Part shown: piece by piece, positions 1 through 11,000 of the stretch
How the letters are laid out: each line of letters begins with the position of its first letter
Position numbering within the stretch: position 1 is the first letter of the stretch
From: Liolophura sinensis
Lineage: Eukaryota; Mollusca; Polyplacophora; Chitonida; Chitonidae
DNA length: 64,000 nt
Reading direction: 5' to 3'
NCBI RefSeq assembly: GCF_032854445.1
Contig: NW_027018011.1
Span: 1-64,000, forward strand
Program-made: the position numbers and the translations under genes
Notes under the pieces: model-generated
Database searches by the model: none
The model's input: the letters and a program-made list of their open reading frames with translations, nothing else
Told to the model about the DNA's origin: nothing

Positions 1-1650
1 GCAAAAATGCAAAAGTGGAAAAACTGATCCAGTGCTGCTGGTAAGAGACTAATCCGACGTATTTTGTGACGAGAAATCGAATGGTGGAAACCGCGTTGCT
101 CTCCGACCAATAATTGTGGCTGTAGCGACAATTGAATGATCATTGATGTCATAATCACGTGCCCCAGCAACGGCTCTTGCTCCATTTAAACCAGGAAAAC
201 TTGCAATTTTTCAACAACTGCCGATGCCTGGCCCAGGTCCGCACCTTTTGGCACCTTATTGATGTGGGTCAGTGTTTAATTGTACTTTTTACAGCAGACT
301 GTATCTAGTACCTTGTGTTTTTTATGTACAAATGGTGTTCTTTTTCTACACGTAGATAAAGACATTGAGATTGTCTTGGACTTAGAAGTAAGACAATTGC
401 TGGGTGAGTTAAATGGGCTTGGCCCAAAGATTTGACCTCTTCTGGGCTACGGATGGGCACATAACTTATAGTCAAAAGTTGAATATAGTAATGACCAGTC
501 GCGATGGTGCATAATACAGTGTAGCCGATTTCAATTAACAAAAAGACCAGGCAAAAATGCAAAAGTGGAAAAACTGTTCCAGTGCTGCTGGTAAGAGACT
601 AATCCGACGTATTTTGTGACGAGAAATCGAATGGTGGAAACCGCGTTGCTCTCCGACCAATACTTTTCGCTGTAGCGATAATTGAATGATCATTGATATC
701 ATAATCACGTGCCCAGCAACGGCTCTTACTCCATGGAAATCAGGGAAATTTGCTATTTTTCAACAGCTGCCGATGCCTGGGCCCAGTTCCACATCTTTTG
801 GCATCTTAATGATGTGGGTCAGTGTTCAATTGTACTTTTTACAGCAGACTGTATCTAGTACCTTGTGTATTTTATGTACAAATGGTGTGCTTTTTCTACA
901 CGTAGATAAAGACATTGAGATTGTCTTGGACTTAGAAGTAAGACAATTGCTGGGTGAGTTAAATGGGCTTGACCAAAGATTTGACGTCTTCTGGGCTACC
1001 GAAGGGCACATAACTTATAGTCAAAAGTTGAATATAGTAATGACCAGTCGCGATGGTACATAGTACAGTATAGCCGATTTCAATTAACAAAAAAGACCAG
1101 GCAAAAATGCAAAAGTGGAAAAACTGTTCCAGTGCTGCTGGTAAGAGGATAATCCGACGTATTTTGTGACGAGAAATCGAATGGTACAAACCGCGTTGCT
1201 CTCCGACCAATACTTGTTGCTGTAGCGACAATAAAATGATCATTGATGTCCTAATCACGTGCCCAGCAACGGCTCTTACTCCACTGAAACCAGGGAAATT
1301 TGCAATTCTTCAACAACTGCCGATGCCTGGCCCAATTCCGCATCTTTTGGCACCTTAATGATGTGGGTCAGTGTTCAGTTGTACTTTTTTACAGCCAGAC
1401 TGTATCTAGTACCTTTTTTTTTTATGTACAAATGGTGTGCTTTTTCTACACGTAGATAAAGACATTGAGATTGTCTTGGACTTAGAAGTAAGACAATTGC
1501 TAGGTGAGTTAAATGGGCTTGGCCCAAAGATTTGACGTCTTCTGGGCTACCGAAGGGCACATAACTTATAGTCAAAAGTTGAATATAGTTATGACCAGTC
1601 GCGATGGTACATAGTACAGTGTAGCCGATTTCAATTAACAAAAAGACCAG
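1..1650 (+). repeat. Divergent satellite units U1-U3
   Basis: Units start at 1, 551 and 1101, each 550 bp. U1 carries variants (aaactgatccag, ccaataattgtgg, gctccatttaaacc) otherwise seen in U18 at 9354, while its right part (gatttgacctcttctgg, gctacggatg) matches U20 at 10452. U2 shares acttttcg and cattgatatc with U21 at 11001. U3 has short homopolymer expansions (extra t in the tactttttt run, and tttttttt after tagtacc). The three differ clearly from one another, so no local HOR is visible. Confidence 0.93.
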
Positions 1651-2197
1651 GCAAAAATGCAAAAGTGGAAAAACTGTTCCAGTGCTGCTGGTAAGAGGAT
1701 AATCCGACGTATTTTGTGAGGAGAAATCGAATGGTACAAACCGCGTTGCTCTCCGACCAATACTTTTTGCTGTAGCCACAATAAAATGATCATTGATGTC
1801 ATAATCACTTGCAAAGCAACGGCTCTACTCCATGGAAACCAGGGAAATTTGCAATTTTTCAACAACTGCCGATGCTGGCCCAATTCCGCATCTTTTGGCA
1901 CCTTATCAATGTGGGTCAGTGTTCAGTTGTACGTTTTACAGCAGACTGTATCTAGTACCTTGTGTTTTTTATGTACAAATGGTGTGCTTTTTCTACACGT
2001 AGATAAAGACATTGAGATTGTCTTGCACTTAGAAGTAAGACAATTGCTAGGTGAGTTAAATGGGCTTGGCCCAAAGATTTGACGTCTTCTGGGCTACCCA
2101 AGTGCACATAACTTATAGTCAAAAGTTGAATATAGTAATGACCAGTCGCGATGGTACATAGTACAGTGTAGCCGATTTCAATTAACAAAAAGACCAG
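1651..2197 (+). repeat. Chimeric satellite unit U4
   Basis: The left part carries variants of the first unit of the adjacent 3-unit HOR (tactttttgctgtag, acaataaaatgatc, tcacttgcaaagcaacgg). The right part carries variants of the third unit (caacaactgccgatg, ccttatcaatgtggg, ttgtacgttttacag, cttgcacttag, gctacccaagtgcac). The switch lies between about 1825 and 1865. The unit is 547 bp because of small deletions near the switch (ggctctactcc, gatgctggccc). I infer an in-register exchange at the edge of the HOR block. Confidence 0.85.
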
Positions 2198-3850
2198 GCA
2201 AAAATGCAAAAGTGGAAAAACTGTTCCAGTGCTGCTGGTAAGAGACTAATCCGACGTATTTTGTGAGGGAGAAATCGAATGGTACAAACCGCGTTGCTCT
2301 CCGACCAATACTTTTTGCTGTAGCGACAATAAAATGATCATTGATGTCATAATCACTTGCAAAGCAACGGCTCCTACTCCATGGAAACCAGGGAAATTTG
2401 CAATTTTTTCAACAGCTGCCGATGGCTGGCCCAAATGTGCATCTTTTGGCACCTTATTGATGTGGGTCAGTGTTCAATTGTACTTTTTACAGCAGACTGT
2501 ATCTAGTACCTTGTGTTTTTTATGTACAAATGGTGTGGTTTTTCTACACATAGATAAAGACATTGAGATTGTCTTGGACTTAGAAGTAAGACAATTGCTG
2601 GGTGAGTTAAAATATGTTTGTCCCAAAGAATTGACGTCTTCTGGGCTACCGAAGGGCACATAACTTATAGTCAAAAGTTGAATATAGTAATGACTAGTCG
2701 CGATGGTACATAGTACAGTGTAGCCGATTTCAATTAACAAAAAGACCAGGCAAAAATGCAAAAGTGGAAAAAACTGTTCCAGTGCTGCTGGTTAGAGGCT
2801 AATCCGACGTATTTTTGTGACGAGAAATCGAATGGTATAAACCGCGTTGCTCTCCGTCCAATACGTTTCGCTGTAGCGACAATTGAATGAGCATTGATGT
2901 CATAATCACGTGCCCAGCAACGGCTCTTACTCCATGGAAACCAGGGAAATTTGCAATTTTTTCAACAACTGCCGATGGCTGGCCCAATTGTGCATCTTTT
3001 GGCACCTTATTGATGTGGGTCAGTGTTCAATTGTACTTTTTACAGCAGACTGTATCTAGTACCTTGTGTTTTTTATGTACAAATGGTGTGCTTTTTCTAC
3101 ACATAGATAAAGACATTGAGATTGTCTTAGACTTAGAAGTAAGACAATTGCTGAGTGAGTTAAATGGGCTTGGCCCAAAGATTTGACGTCTTATGGGCTA
3201 CCGAAGGGCACATAACTTATAGTCAAAAGCTGAATATAGTAATGACCAGTCGCGATGGTGCATAGTACAGTGTAGCCGATTTCAATTAACAAAAAGACCA
3301 GGCAAAAATGCAAAAGTGGAAAAACTGTTCCAGTGCTGCTGGTAAGAAACTAATCCGACGTATTTTGTGACGAGAAATCGAATGGTGGAAACCGCGTTGC
3401 TCTCCGACCAATACTTTTGGCTGTAGCGACAATTGAATGATCATTGATGTCATAATCACGTGGCCAGCAACGGCTCTTACTCCATGGAAACCAGGAAAAT
3501 TTGCAATTTTTCAACAACTGCCGATGCCTGGCCCAATTCCGCATCTTTTGGCACCTTATCAATGTGGGTCAGTGTTCAGTTGTACGTTTTACAGCAGACT
3601 GTATCTAGTACCTTGTGTTTTTTATGTACAAATGGTGTGCTTTTTCTACACGTAGATAAAGACATTGAGATTGTCTTGGACTTAGAAGTAAGACAATTGC
3701 TAGGTGAGTTAAATGGGCTTGGCCCAAAGATTTGACGTCTTCTGGGCTACCGAAGGGCACATAACTTATAGTCAAAAGTTGAATATAGTAATGACCAGTC
3801 GCGATGGTACATAGTACAGTGTAGCCGATTTCAATTAACAAAAAGACCAG
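2198..3850 (+). repeat. 3-unit HOR, copy 1 (U5-U7)
   Basis: Units start at 2198, 2750 and 3302. The first has tcacttgcaaagcaacgg and gttaaaatatgtttgtccc. The second has ggttagaggctaatcc, accgcgttgctctccgtcc and ctgagtgagtt. The third has aagaaactaatccg, ccttatcaatgtggg and ttgtacgttttacag. Private changes include gagggagaaatcg in U5, tatttttgtgacg in U6, and caccgaag-type gctaccgaagggcac with cttggacttag in U7, where copies 2 and 3 have gctacccaagtgcac and cttgcacttag. Length is 1653 bp. Confidence 0.93.
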
Positions 3851-5500
3851 GCAAAAGTGCAAAAGTGGAAAAACTGTTCCAGTGCTGCTGGTAAGAGGAT
3901 AATCCGACGTATTTTGTGAGGAGAAATCGAATGGTACAAACCGCGTTGCTCTCCGACCAATACTTTTTGCTGTAGCGACAATAAAATGATCATTGATGTC
4001 ATAATCACTTGCAAAGCAACGGCTCCTACTCCATGGAAACCAGGGAAATTTGCAATTTTTTCAACAGCTGCCGATGGCTGGCCCAAATGTGCATCTTTTG
4101 GCACCTTATTGATGTGGGTCAGTGTTCAATTGTACTTTTTACAGCAGACTGTATCTAGTACCTTGTGTTTTTTATGTACAAATGGTGTGGTTTTTCTACA
4201 CATAGATAAAGACATTGAGATTGTCTTGGACTTAGAAGTAAGACAATTGCTGGGTGAGTTAAAATATGTTTGTCCCAAAGAATTGACGTCTTCTGGGCTA
4301 CCGAAGGGCACATAACTTATAGTCAAAAGTTGAATATAGTAATGACTAGTCGCGATGGTACATAGTACAGTGTAGCCGATTTCAATTAACAAAAAGACCA
4401 GGCAAAAATGCAAAAGTGGAAAAACTGTTCCAGTGCTGCTGGTTAGAGGCTAATCCGACGTATTTTGTGACGAGAAATCGAATGGTATAAACCGCGTTGC
4501 TCTCCGTCCAATACGTTTCGCTGTAGCGACAATTGAATGAGCATTGATGTCATAATCACGTGCCCAGCAACGGCTCTTACTCTATGGAAACCAGGGAAAT
4601 TTGCAATTTTTTCAACAACTGCCGATGGCTGGCCCAATTGTGCATCTTTTGGCACCTTATTGATGTGGGTCAGTGTTCAATTGTACTTTTTACAGCAGAC
4701 TGTATGTAGTACCTTGTGTTTTTTATGTACAAATGGTGTGCTTTTTCTACACATAGATAAAGACATTGAGATTGTCTTAGACTTAGAAGTAAGACAATTG
4801 CTGAGTGAGTTAAATGGGCTTGGCCCAAAGATTTGACGTCTTATGAGCTACCGAAGGGCACATAACTTATAGTCAAAAGCTGAATATAGTAATGACCAGT
4901 CGCGATGGTGCATAGTACAGTGTAGCCGATTTCAATTAACAAAAAGACCAGGCAAAAATGCAAAAGTGGAAAAATTGTTCCAGTGCTGCTGGTAAGAAAC
5001 TAATCCGACGTATTTTGTGAAGAGAAATCGAATGGTGGAAACCGCGTTGCTCTCCGACCAATACTTTTGGCTGTAGCGACAATTGAATGATCATTGATGT
5101 CATAATCACGTGCCCAGCAACGGCTCTTACTCCATGGAAACCAGGAAAATTTGCAATTTTTCAACAACTGCCGATGCCTGGCCCAATTCCGCATCTTTTG
5201 GCACCTTATCAATGTGGGTCAGTGTTCAGTTGTACGTTTTACAGCAGACTGTATCTAGTACCTTGTGTTTTTTATGTACAAATGGTGTGCTTTTTCTACA
5301 CGTAGATAAAGACATTGAGATTGTCTTGCACTTAGAAGTAAGACAATTGCTAGGTGAGTTAAATGGGCTTGGCCCAAAGATTTGACGTCTTCTGGGCTAC
5401 CCAAGTGCACATAACTTATAGTCAAAAGTTGAATATAGTAATGACCAGTCGCGATGGTACATAGTACAGTGTAGCCGATTTCAATTAACAAAAAGACCAG
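3851..5500 (+). repeat. 3-unit HOR, copy 2 (U8-U10)
   Basis: Units start at 3851, 4402 and 4952, total 1650 bp. It carries the same three unit types in the same order as copy 1. Only scattered single-base differences from copy 3 are visible, such as gcaaaagtgc at the start of U8, tactctatgg in U9, ctgtatgtagtacc in U9 and tatgagctacc late in U9. The near identity indicates recent amplification of the whole three-unit block. Confidence 0.94.
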
Positions 5501-7150
5501 GCAAAAATGCAAAAGTGGAAAAACTGTTCCAGTGCTGCTGGTAAGAGACTAATCCGACGTATTTTGTGAGGAGAAATCGAATGGTACAAACCGCGTTGCT
5601 CTCCGACCAATACTTTTTGCTGTAGCGACAATAAAATGATCATTGATGTCATAATCACTTGCAAAGCAACGGCTCCTACTCCATGGAAACCAGGGAAATT
5701 TGCAATTTTTTCAACAGCTGCCGATGGCTGGCCCAAATGTGCATCTTTTGGCACCTTATTGATGTGGGTCAGTGTTCAATTGTACTTTTTACAGCAGACT
5801 GTATCTAGTACCTTGTGTTTTTTATGTACAAATGGTGTGGTTTTTCTACACATAGATAAAGACATTGAGATTGTCTTGGACTTAGAAGTAAGACAATTGC
5901 TGGGTGAGTTAAAATATGTTTGTCCCAAAGAATTGACGTCTTCTGGGCTACCGAAGGGCACATAACTTATAGTCAAAAGTTGAATATAGTAATGACTAGT
6001 CGCGATGGTACATAGTACAGTGTAGCCGATTTCAATTAACAAAAAGACCAGGCAAAAATGCAAAAGTGGAAAAACTGTTCCAGTGCTGCTGGTTAGAGGC
6101 TAATCCGACGTATTTTGTGACGAGAAATCGAATGGTATAAACCGCGTCGCTCTCCGTCCAATACGTTTCGCTGTAGCGACAATTGAATGAGCATTGATGT
6201 CATAATCACGTGCCCAGCAACGGCTCTTACTCCATGGAAACCAGGGAAATTTGCAATTTTTTCAACAACTGCCGATGGCTGGCCCAATTGTGCATCTTTT
6301 GGCACCTTATTGATGTGGGTCAGTGTTCAATTGTACTTTTTACAGCAGACTGTATCTAGTACCTTGTGTTTTTTATGTACAAATGGTGTGCTTTTTCTAC
6401 ACATAGATAAAGACATTGAGATTGTCTTAGACTTAGAAGTAAGACAATTGCTGAGTGAGTTAAATGGGCTTGGCCCAAAGATTTGACGTCTTATGGGCTA
6501 CCGAAGGGCACATAACTTATAGTCAAAAGCTGAATATAGTAATGACCAGTCGCGATGGTGCATAGTACAGTGTAGCCGATTTCAATTAACAAAAAGACCA
6601 GGCAAAAATGCAAAAGTGGAAAAATTGTTCCAGTGCTGCTGGTAAGAAACTAATCCGACGTATTTTGTGACGAGAAATCGAATGGTGGAAACCGCGTTGC
6701 TCTCCGACCAATACTTTTGGCTGTAGCGACAATTGAATGATCATTGATGTCATAATCACGTGCCCAGCAACGGCTCTTACTCCATGGAAACCAGGAAAAT
6801 TTGCAATTTTTCAACAACTGCCGATGCCTGGCCCAATTCCGCATCTTTTGGCACCTTATCAATGTGGGTCAGTGTTCAGTTGTACGTTTTACAGCAGACT
6901 GTATCTAGTACCTTGTGTTTTTTATGTACAAATGGTGTGCTTTTTCTACACGTAGATAAAGACATTGAGATTGTCTTGCACTTAGAAGTAAGACAATTGC
7001 TAGGTGAGTTAAATGGGCTTGGCCCAAAGATTTGACGTCTTCTGGGCTACCCAAGTGCACATAACTTATAGTCAAAAGTTGAATATAGTAATGACCAGTC
7101 GCGATGGTACATAGTACAGTGTAGCCGATTTCAATTAACAAAAAGACCAG
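5501..7150 (+). repeat. 3-unit HOR, copy 3 (U11-U13)
   Basis: Units start at 5501, 6052 and 6602, total 1650 bp. Unit types and order match copies 1 and 2. A private change is accgcgtcgctctcc in U12. The third unit ends with gctacccaagtgcac, as in U10 and U4. The next unit (U14) begins with similar variants (gaatggtacaaaccgcg, acaataaaatgatc) but then leaves the pattern, so the HOR ends within U14. Confidence 0.94.
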
Positions 7151-9353
7151 GCAAAAATGCAAAAGTGGAAAAACTGTTCCAGTGCTGCTGGTAAGAGACT
7201 AATCCGACGTATTTTGTGACGAGAAATCGAATGGTACAAACCGCGTTGCTCTCCGAACAATACTTTTTGCTGTAGAGACAATAAAATGATCATTTATGTC
7301 ATAATCACGTGCCTAGCAACGGCTCTTACTCCATGGAAACCAGGGAAATTTGCAATTTTTTAACAACTGCCGATGCCTGTCCCAATTCCGCATCTTTTGG
7401 CACCTTAATGATGTGAGTCAGTGTTCAATTGTACTTTTTACAGCAGACTGTATCAAGTACCTTGTGTTTTTTATGTACAAAAGGTGTGGTTTTTCTACAG
7501 GTAAATAAAGACATTGAGATTGTCTTGGGCTTAGAAGTAAGACAATTGCTGGGTAAGTGTTAAATGGGCTTGGCTCAAAGATTTGACGTCTTCTGGGCTA
7601 CCGAAGGGCACATAACTGATAGTCAAAAGTTGAATATAGTAATAACCAGTCGCGATGGTGCATAGTACAGTGTAGCCGATTTCAATTAACAAAAAGACCA
7701 GGTAAAAATGCAAAAGTGGAAAAACTGTTCCAGTGCTGCTGGTAACAGACTAATCCGACGTATTTTGTGACGAGAAATCGAATGGTGGAAACCGCGTTGC
7801 TCTCCGACCAATACTTTTGGCTGTAGAGACAATTGAATGATCATTGATGTCATAATCACGTGCCCAGCAACGGCTCTTACTCCATGGAAACCAGGGAAAT
7901 TTGCCATTTTTTTTAAAAGCTGCCGATGCCTGGCCAAAGTCCGCATCTTTTGGCACCTTATTGATGTGGGTCAGTGTTCAATTGTACTTTTTACAGCAGA
8001 CTGTAACTGGTAGCTTGTGTTTTTTTTGTACAAATGGCGTTCTTTTTCTACACATAGATAAAGATATTGAGATTGTCTTGGACTTAGAAGTAAGACAACT
8101 GCTGGGTGAGTTAAATGGGCTTGGCCCAAAGATTTGACATCTTCTGGGCTACCGAAGGGCACATAACTTATAGTCAAAAGTTGAATATAGTAATGACCAG
8201 TCGCGATGGTGCATAGTACAGTGTAGCCGATTTCAATTAACAAAAAGACCAGGCAAAAATGCAAAAGTGGAAAAACTGTTCCAGTGCTGCTGGTAAGAGA
8301 CTAATCCGACGTATTTTGTGACGAGAAAATCAAATGGTGCAAACCGCGTTGCTCTCCGACCAATACTTTTGGCTGTAGCGACAATTAAATGATCATTGAT
8401 GTCATAATCACGTGTCCAGCAACGGCTCTTACTCCATGGAAACCAGGGAATTTTGCAATTTTTTCAACAGCTGCCGATGGCTGGACAATTGTGCATCTTT
8501 TGGCACCTTATTGATGTGGGTCAGTGTTCAATTGTACTTTTTACAGCAGACTGTATCTAGTACCTTGTGTTTTTTATGTTCAAATGGTGTGCTTTTTCTA
8601 CACATAGATAAAGACATTGAGATTGTCTTGGACATAGAAGTAAGACTCTTACTGGGTGAGTTAAATGGGCTTGGCCCAAAGATTTGACGTCTTCTGGGCT
8701 ACCGAAGGGAACATAACTTATAGTCAAAAGTTGAATATAGTAATGACCAGTCGCGATGGTGCATAGAACAGTGTAGCCGATTTCAATTAACAAAAAGACC
8801 AGGCAAAAATGCAAAAGTGGAAAAACTGTTCCAGTGCTGCTGGTAAGAGGATAATCCGACGTATTTTGTGACGAGAAATCGATTGGTACAAACCGCGTTG
8901 CTCTCCGACCAATACTTTTGGCTGTAGCGACAATTGAATGATCATCGATGTCATAATCACTTGCCCAGCAACGGCTCTTACTCCATGGAAACCAGGGAAA
9001 TTTGCAATTTTTTCAACAGCTGCCGATGGCTGGCCCAATTGTGCATCTTTTGGCACCTTATTGATGTGAGTCAGTGTTCAATTGTACTTTTTACAGCAGA
9101 CTGTATCTAGTACCTTGTGTTTTTTATGTACAAATGGTGTGGGTTTTTCTACACATAGATAAAGACATTGAGATTGTCTTGGACTTAGAAGTAAGACAAT
9201 TGCTGGGTGAGTTAAATGGGCTTGGCCCAAAGATTTGACGTCTTCTGGGCTACCGAAGGGCACATAACTTATAGTCAAAAGTTGAATATAGTAATGACCA
9301 GTCGCGATGGTGCATAGTACAGTGTAGCCGATTTCAATTAACAAAAAGACCAG
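7151..9353 (+). repeat. Heterogeneous satellite units U14-U17
   Basis: Units start at 7151, 7702, 8253 and 8803. The right part of U14 (from about 7340) has a distinctive set of variants: gatgcctgtcccaattcc, gatgtgagtcagtg, ctacaggtaaataaag, cttgggcttagaag and gggtaagtgttaaatg. The same set recurs in U22, eight units away. U15 has ccattttttttaaaagctgcc and ctgtaactggtagc. U16 and U17 share gctgccgatggctgg and the cacatagataaag form seen in the 3-unit HOR. No regular HOR is seen. Confidence 0.92.
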
Positions 9354-11000
9354 GCAAAAATGCAAAAGTGGAAAAACTGATCCAGTGCTGCTGGTAAGAG
9401 ACTAATCCGACGTATTTTGTGACGAGAAATCGAATGGTGGAAACCGCGTTGCTCTCCGACCAATAATTGTGGCTGTAGCGACAATTGAATGATCATTGAT
9501 GTCATAATCACGTGCCCAGCAACGGCTCTTGCTCCATTTAAACCAGGAAAATTTGCAAATTTTCAACAACTGCCGATGCCTGGCCCAGGTCCGCACCTTT
9601 TGGCACCTTATTGATGTGGGTCAGTGTTTAATTGTACTTTTTACAGCAGACTGTATCTAGTACCTTGTGTTTTTTATGTACAAATGGTGTTCTTTTTCTA
9701 CACGTAGATAAAGACATTGAGATTGTCTTGGACCTAGAAGTAAGACAATTGCTGGGTGAGTTAAATGGGCTTGGCCCAAAGATTTGACGTCTTCTGGGCT
9801 ACCGAAGGGCACATAACTTATAGTCAAAAGTTGAATATAGTAATGACCAGTCGCGATGGTGCATAGTACAGTGTAGCCGATTTCAATTAACAAAAAGACC
9901 AGGCAAAAATGCAAAAGTGGAAAAACTGTTCCAGTGCTGCTGGTAAGAGACTAATACGACGTATTTTGTAACGAGAAATCGAATGGTACAAACCGCGTTG
10001 CTCTCCGACCAATACTTGTGGCTGTAGCGACAATTGAATGATCATTGATGTCATAATCACGTGCCCAGCAACGGCTCTTGCTCCATTTAAACCAGGAAAA
10101 TTTGCAAATTTTCAACAACTGCCGATGCCTGGCCCAGGTCCGCACCTTTTGGCACCTTATTGATGTGGGTCAGTGTTTAATTGTACTTTTTACAGCAGAC
10201 TGTATCTAGTACCTTGTGTTTTTTATGTACAAATGGTGTTCTTTTTCTACACGTAGATAAAGACATTGAGATTGTCTTGGACCTAGAAGTAAGACAATTG
10301 CTGGGTGAGTTAAATGGGCTTGGCCCAAAGATTTGACGTCTTCTGGGCTACCGAAGGGCACATAACTTATAGTCAAAAGTTGAATATAGTAATGACCAGT
10401 CGCGATGGTGCATAGTACAGTGTAGCCGATTTCAATTAACAAAAAGACCAGGCAAAAATGCAAAAGTGGAAAAACTGTTCCAGTGCTGCTGGTAAGAGAC
10501 TAATACGACGTATTTTGTAACGAGAAATCGAATGGTACAAACCGCGTTGCTCTCCGACCAATACTTGTGGCTGTAGCGACAATTGAATGATCATTGATGT
10601 CATAATCACGTGCCCAGCAACGGCTCTTACTCCATTTAAATCAGGAAAATTTGCAATTTTTCAACAACTGCCCATGCCTGGCCCAATTCCGCATCTTTTG
10701 GCACCTTATTGATGTGGGTCAGTGTTCAGTTGTACTTTTTACAGCAGACTGTATCTGGTACCTTGTGTTTTTTATGTACAAATGGTGTTCTTTTTCTACA
10801 CGTAGATAAAGACATTGAGATTGTCTTGGACTTAGAAGTAAGACAATTGCTGGGTGAGTTAAATGGGCTTGGCCCAAAGATTTGACCTCTTCTGGGCTAC
10901 GGATGAGCACACAACTTATAGTCAAAAGTTGAATATAGTAATGACCAGTCGCGATGGTGCATAGTACAGTGTAGCCGATTTCAATTAACAAAAAGACCAG
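9354..11000 (+). repeat. Near-identical monomeric run U18-U20
   Basis: Units start at 9354, 9903 and 10452, each 549 bp. U18 and U19 are almost identical from the middle onward (gctccatttaaaccagg, ttgcaaattttcaac, gcccaggtccgcacc, cttggacctagaag). U19 and U20 share taatacgacgtattttgtaacg near their starts. The overlapping patterns suggest duplication of single units followed by exchange. U1 at the left edge of the window combines U18-like and U20-like halves. Confidence 0.92.
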
